A program made the translations under genes and the position numbers. 6,167 bases of DNA from Clostridia bacterium (GTDB lineage Bacteria > Bacillota > Clostridia > Clostridiales > Clostridiaceae), in the NCBI GenBank assembly GCA_009930125.1, contig RZYZ01000124.1, positions 1 to 6,167 on the forward strand, in the 5' to 3' direction. Shown here piece after piece: positions 6,007 through 6,167 of the stretch. The notes below the pieces were generated by a model, which was given only the letters and a program-made list of their open reading frames with translations, was not told the origin of the DNA and searched no databases. Position 1 is the stretch's first letter, and the number at the start of each line of letters is the position of its first letter.

Positions 6007-6167
6007 ATGGTAAACATAACCATCAACAATAAAGAAATCCAGGTTCCTGAGCATTTCACGATCCTTCAGGCTGCGGAAACCCTGAATATCAATATCCCTA
6101 CCCTTTGCCATCTTGACCTCCATAACATCAAAATGGTCAATAAAGTGGCTTCCTGCAGAGCCTGTGT
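6007..6167 (+). CDS. hydA: [FeFe]-hydrogenase catalytic subunit HydA (HndD type), 5' end only
   Basis: Only the first 53 codons are present; the gene runs off the window. The visible part is a plant-type ferredoxin fold with three of its four [2Fe-2S] cysteines: C34, C50 and C53. The 15 residues between the first two cysteines (CHLDLHNIKMVNKVASC) are longer than the 10 usual in NuoG, but agree with what I recall of HndD-type NADP-linked hydrogenases. AGGAGGA (5994-6000) lies 6 nt before the ATG and overlaps the hydB stop codon. The H-cluster motifs that would prove hydrogenase activity lie beyond the window, so the call rests on the N-terminal domain, its cysteine spacing and the hydC-hydB context. 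A NuoG-like or formate dehydrogenase subunit is the alternative. Confidence 0.85.
   Translation, partial: MVNITINNKEIQVPEHFTILQAAETLNINIPTLCHLDLHNIKMVNKVASCRAC

Noticed and set aside
3640..6167. Complex I (nuo) operon
   Set aside because: The flavoprotein has extra ferredoxin domains at both ends, and the following subunit has HndD-type cysteine spacing; both fit an NAD-linked hydrogenase, not NuoEFG.

Overview
The window looks like chromosomal DNA of an anaerobic, low-to-moderate GC Gram-positive bacterium (Bacillota, probably Clostridia or a relative). Three things point there: a tRNA-sensing T-box leader in front of a threonyl-tRNA synthetase gene, a Rex-type redox operator, and the start of an operon for a multi-subunit NAD-linked, probably electron-bifurcating [FeFe]-hydrogenase. 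The genus cannot be read from the sequence. I see no IS element, CRISPR array, tRNA, rRNA or phage gene cluster.

Layout. Bases 42-2832 are one minus-strand transcription unit. A strong promoter (TTGACG-17-TATAAT) drives a threonine T-box leader (specifier ACC, T-box sequence, terminator/antiterminator), then thrS, then a small HNH-nuclease-like gene starting with TTG 16 nt after thrS, then a Rho-independent terminator. Divergently, a 111-residue protein with two beta-alpha-beta units (MIF/tautomerase-like, but without the catalytic N-terminal proline) is read on the plus strand and ends at a perfect 10-bp hairpin.

Bases 3279-3639 hold no convincing gene but are rich in signals: a perfect 24-bp palindrome, a shorter inverted repeat, a near-consensus promoter (TTGATA-17-TATAAT), and a Rex operator (one mismatch to TTGTTAA-N4-TTAACAA) just after the predicted transcription start. 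Downstream are hydC (NuoE-like [2Fe-2S] subunit), hydB (NuoF-like flavoprotein with an N-terminal [2Fe-2S] domain and a C-terminal 2x[4Fe-4S] ferredoxin domain) and the first 53 codons of hydA (HndD-type [FeFe]-hydrogenase catalytic subunit), which runs off the window.

How they work together. HydC and HydB together form the NADH-oxidising or NAD-reducing flavin/iron-sulfur module that exchanges electrons with HydA, which makes or consumes H2. Control by Rex, which leaves DNA when NADH/NAD+ is high, would switch the hydrogenase on when the cell has excess reductant. The thrS unit is a separate, amino-acid-responsive housekeeping operon. The features most worth a second look are the 24-bp palindrome, which shares 14 of 18 positions and the same geometry with the Rex site, the proline-less tautomerase-like protein, and the HNH gene carried in the thrS operon.
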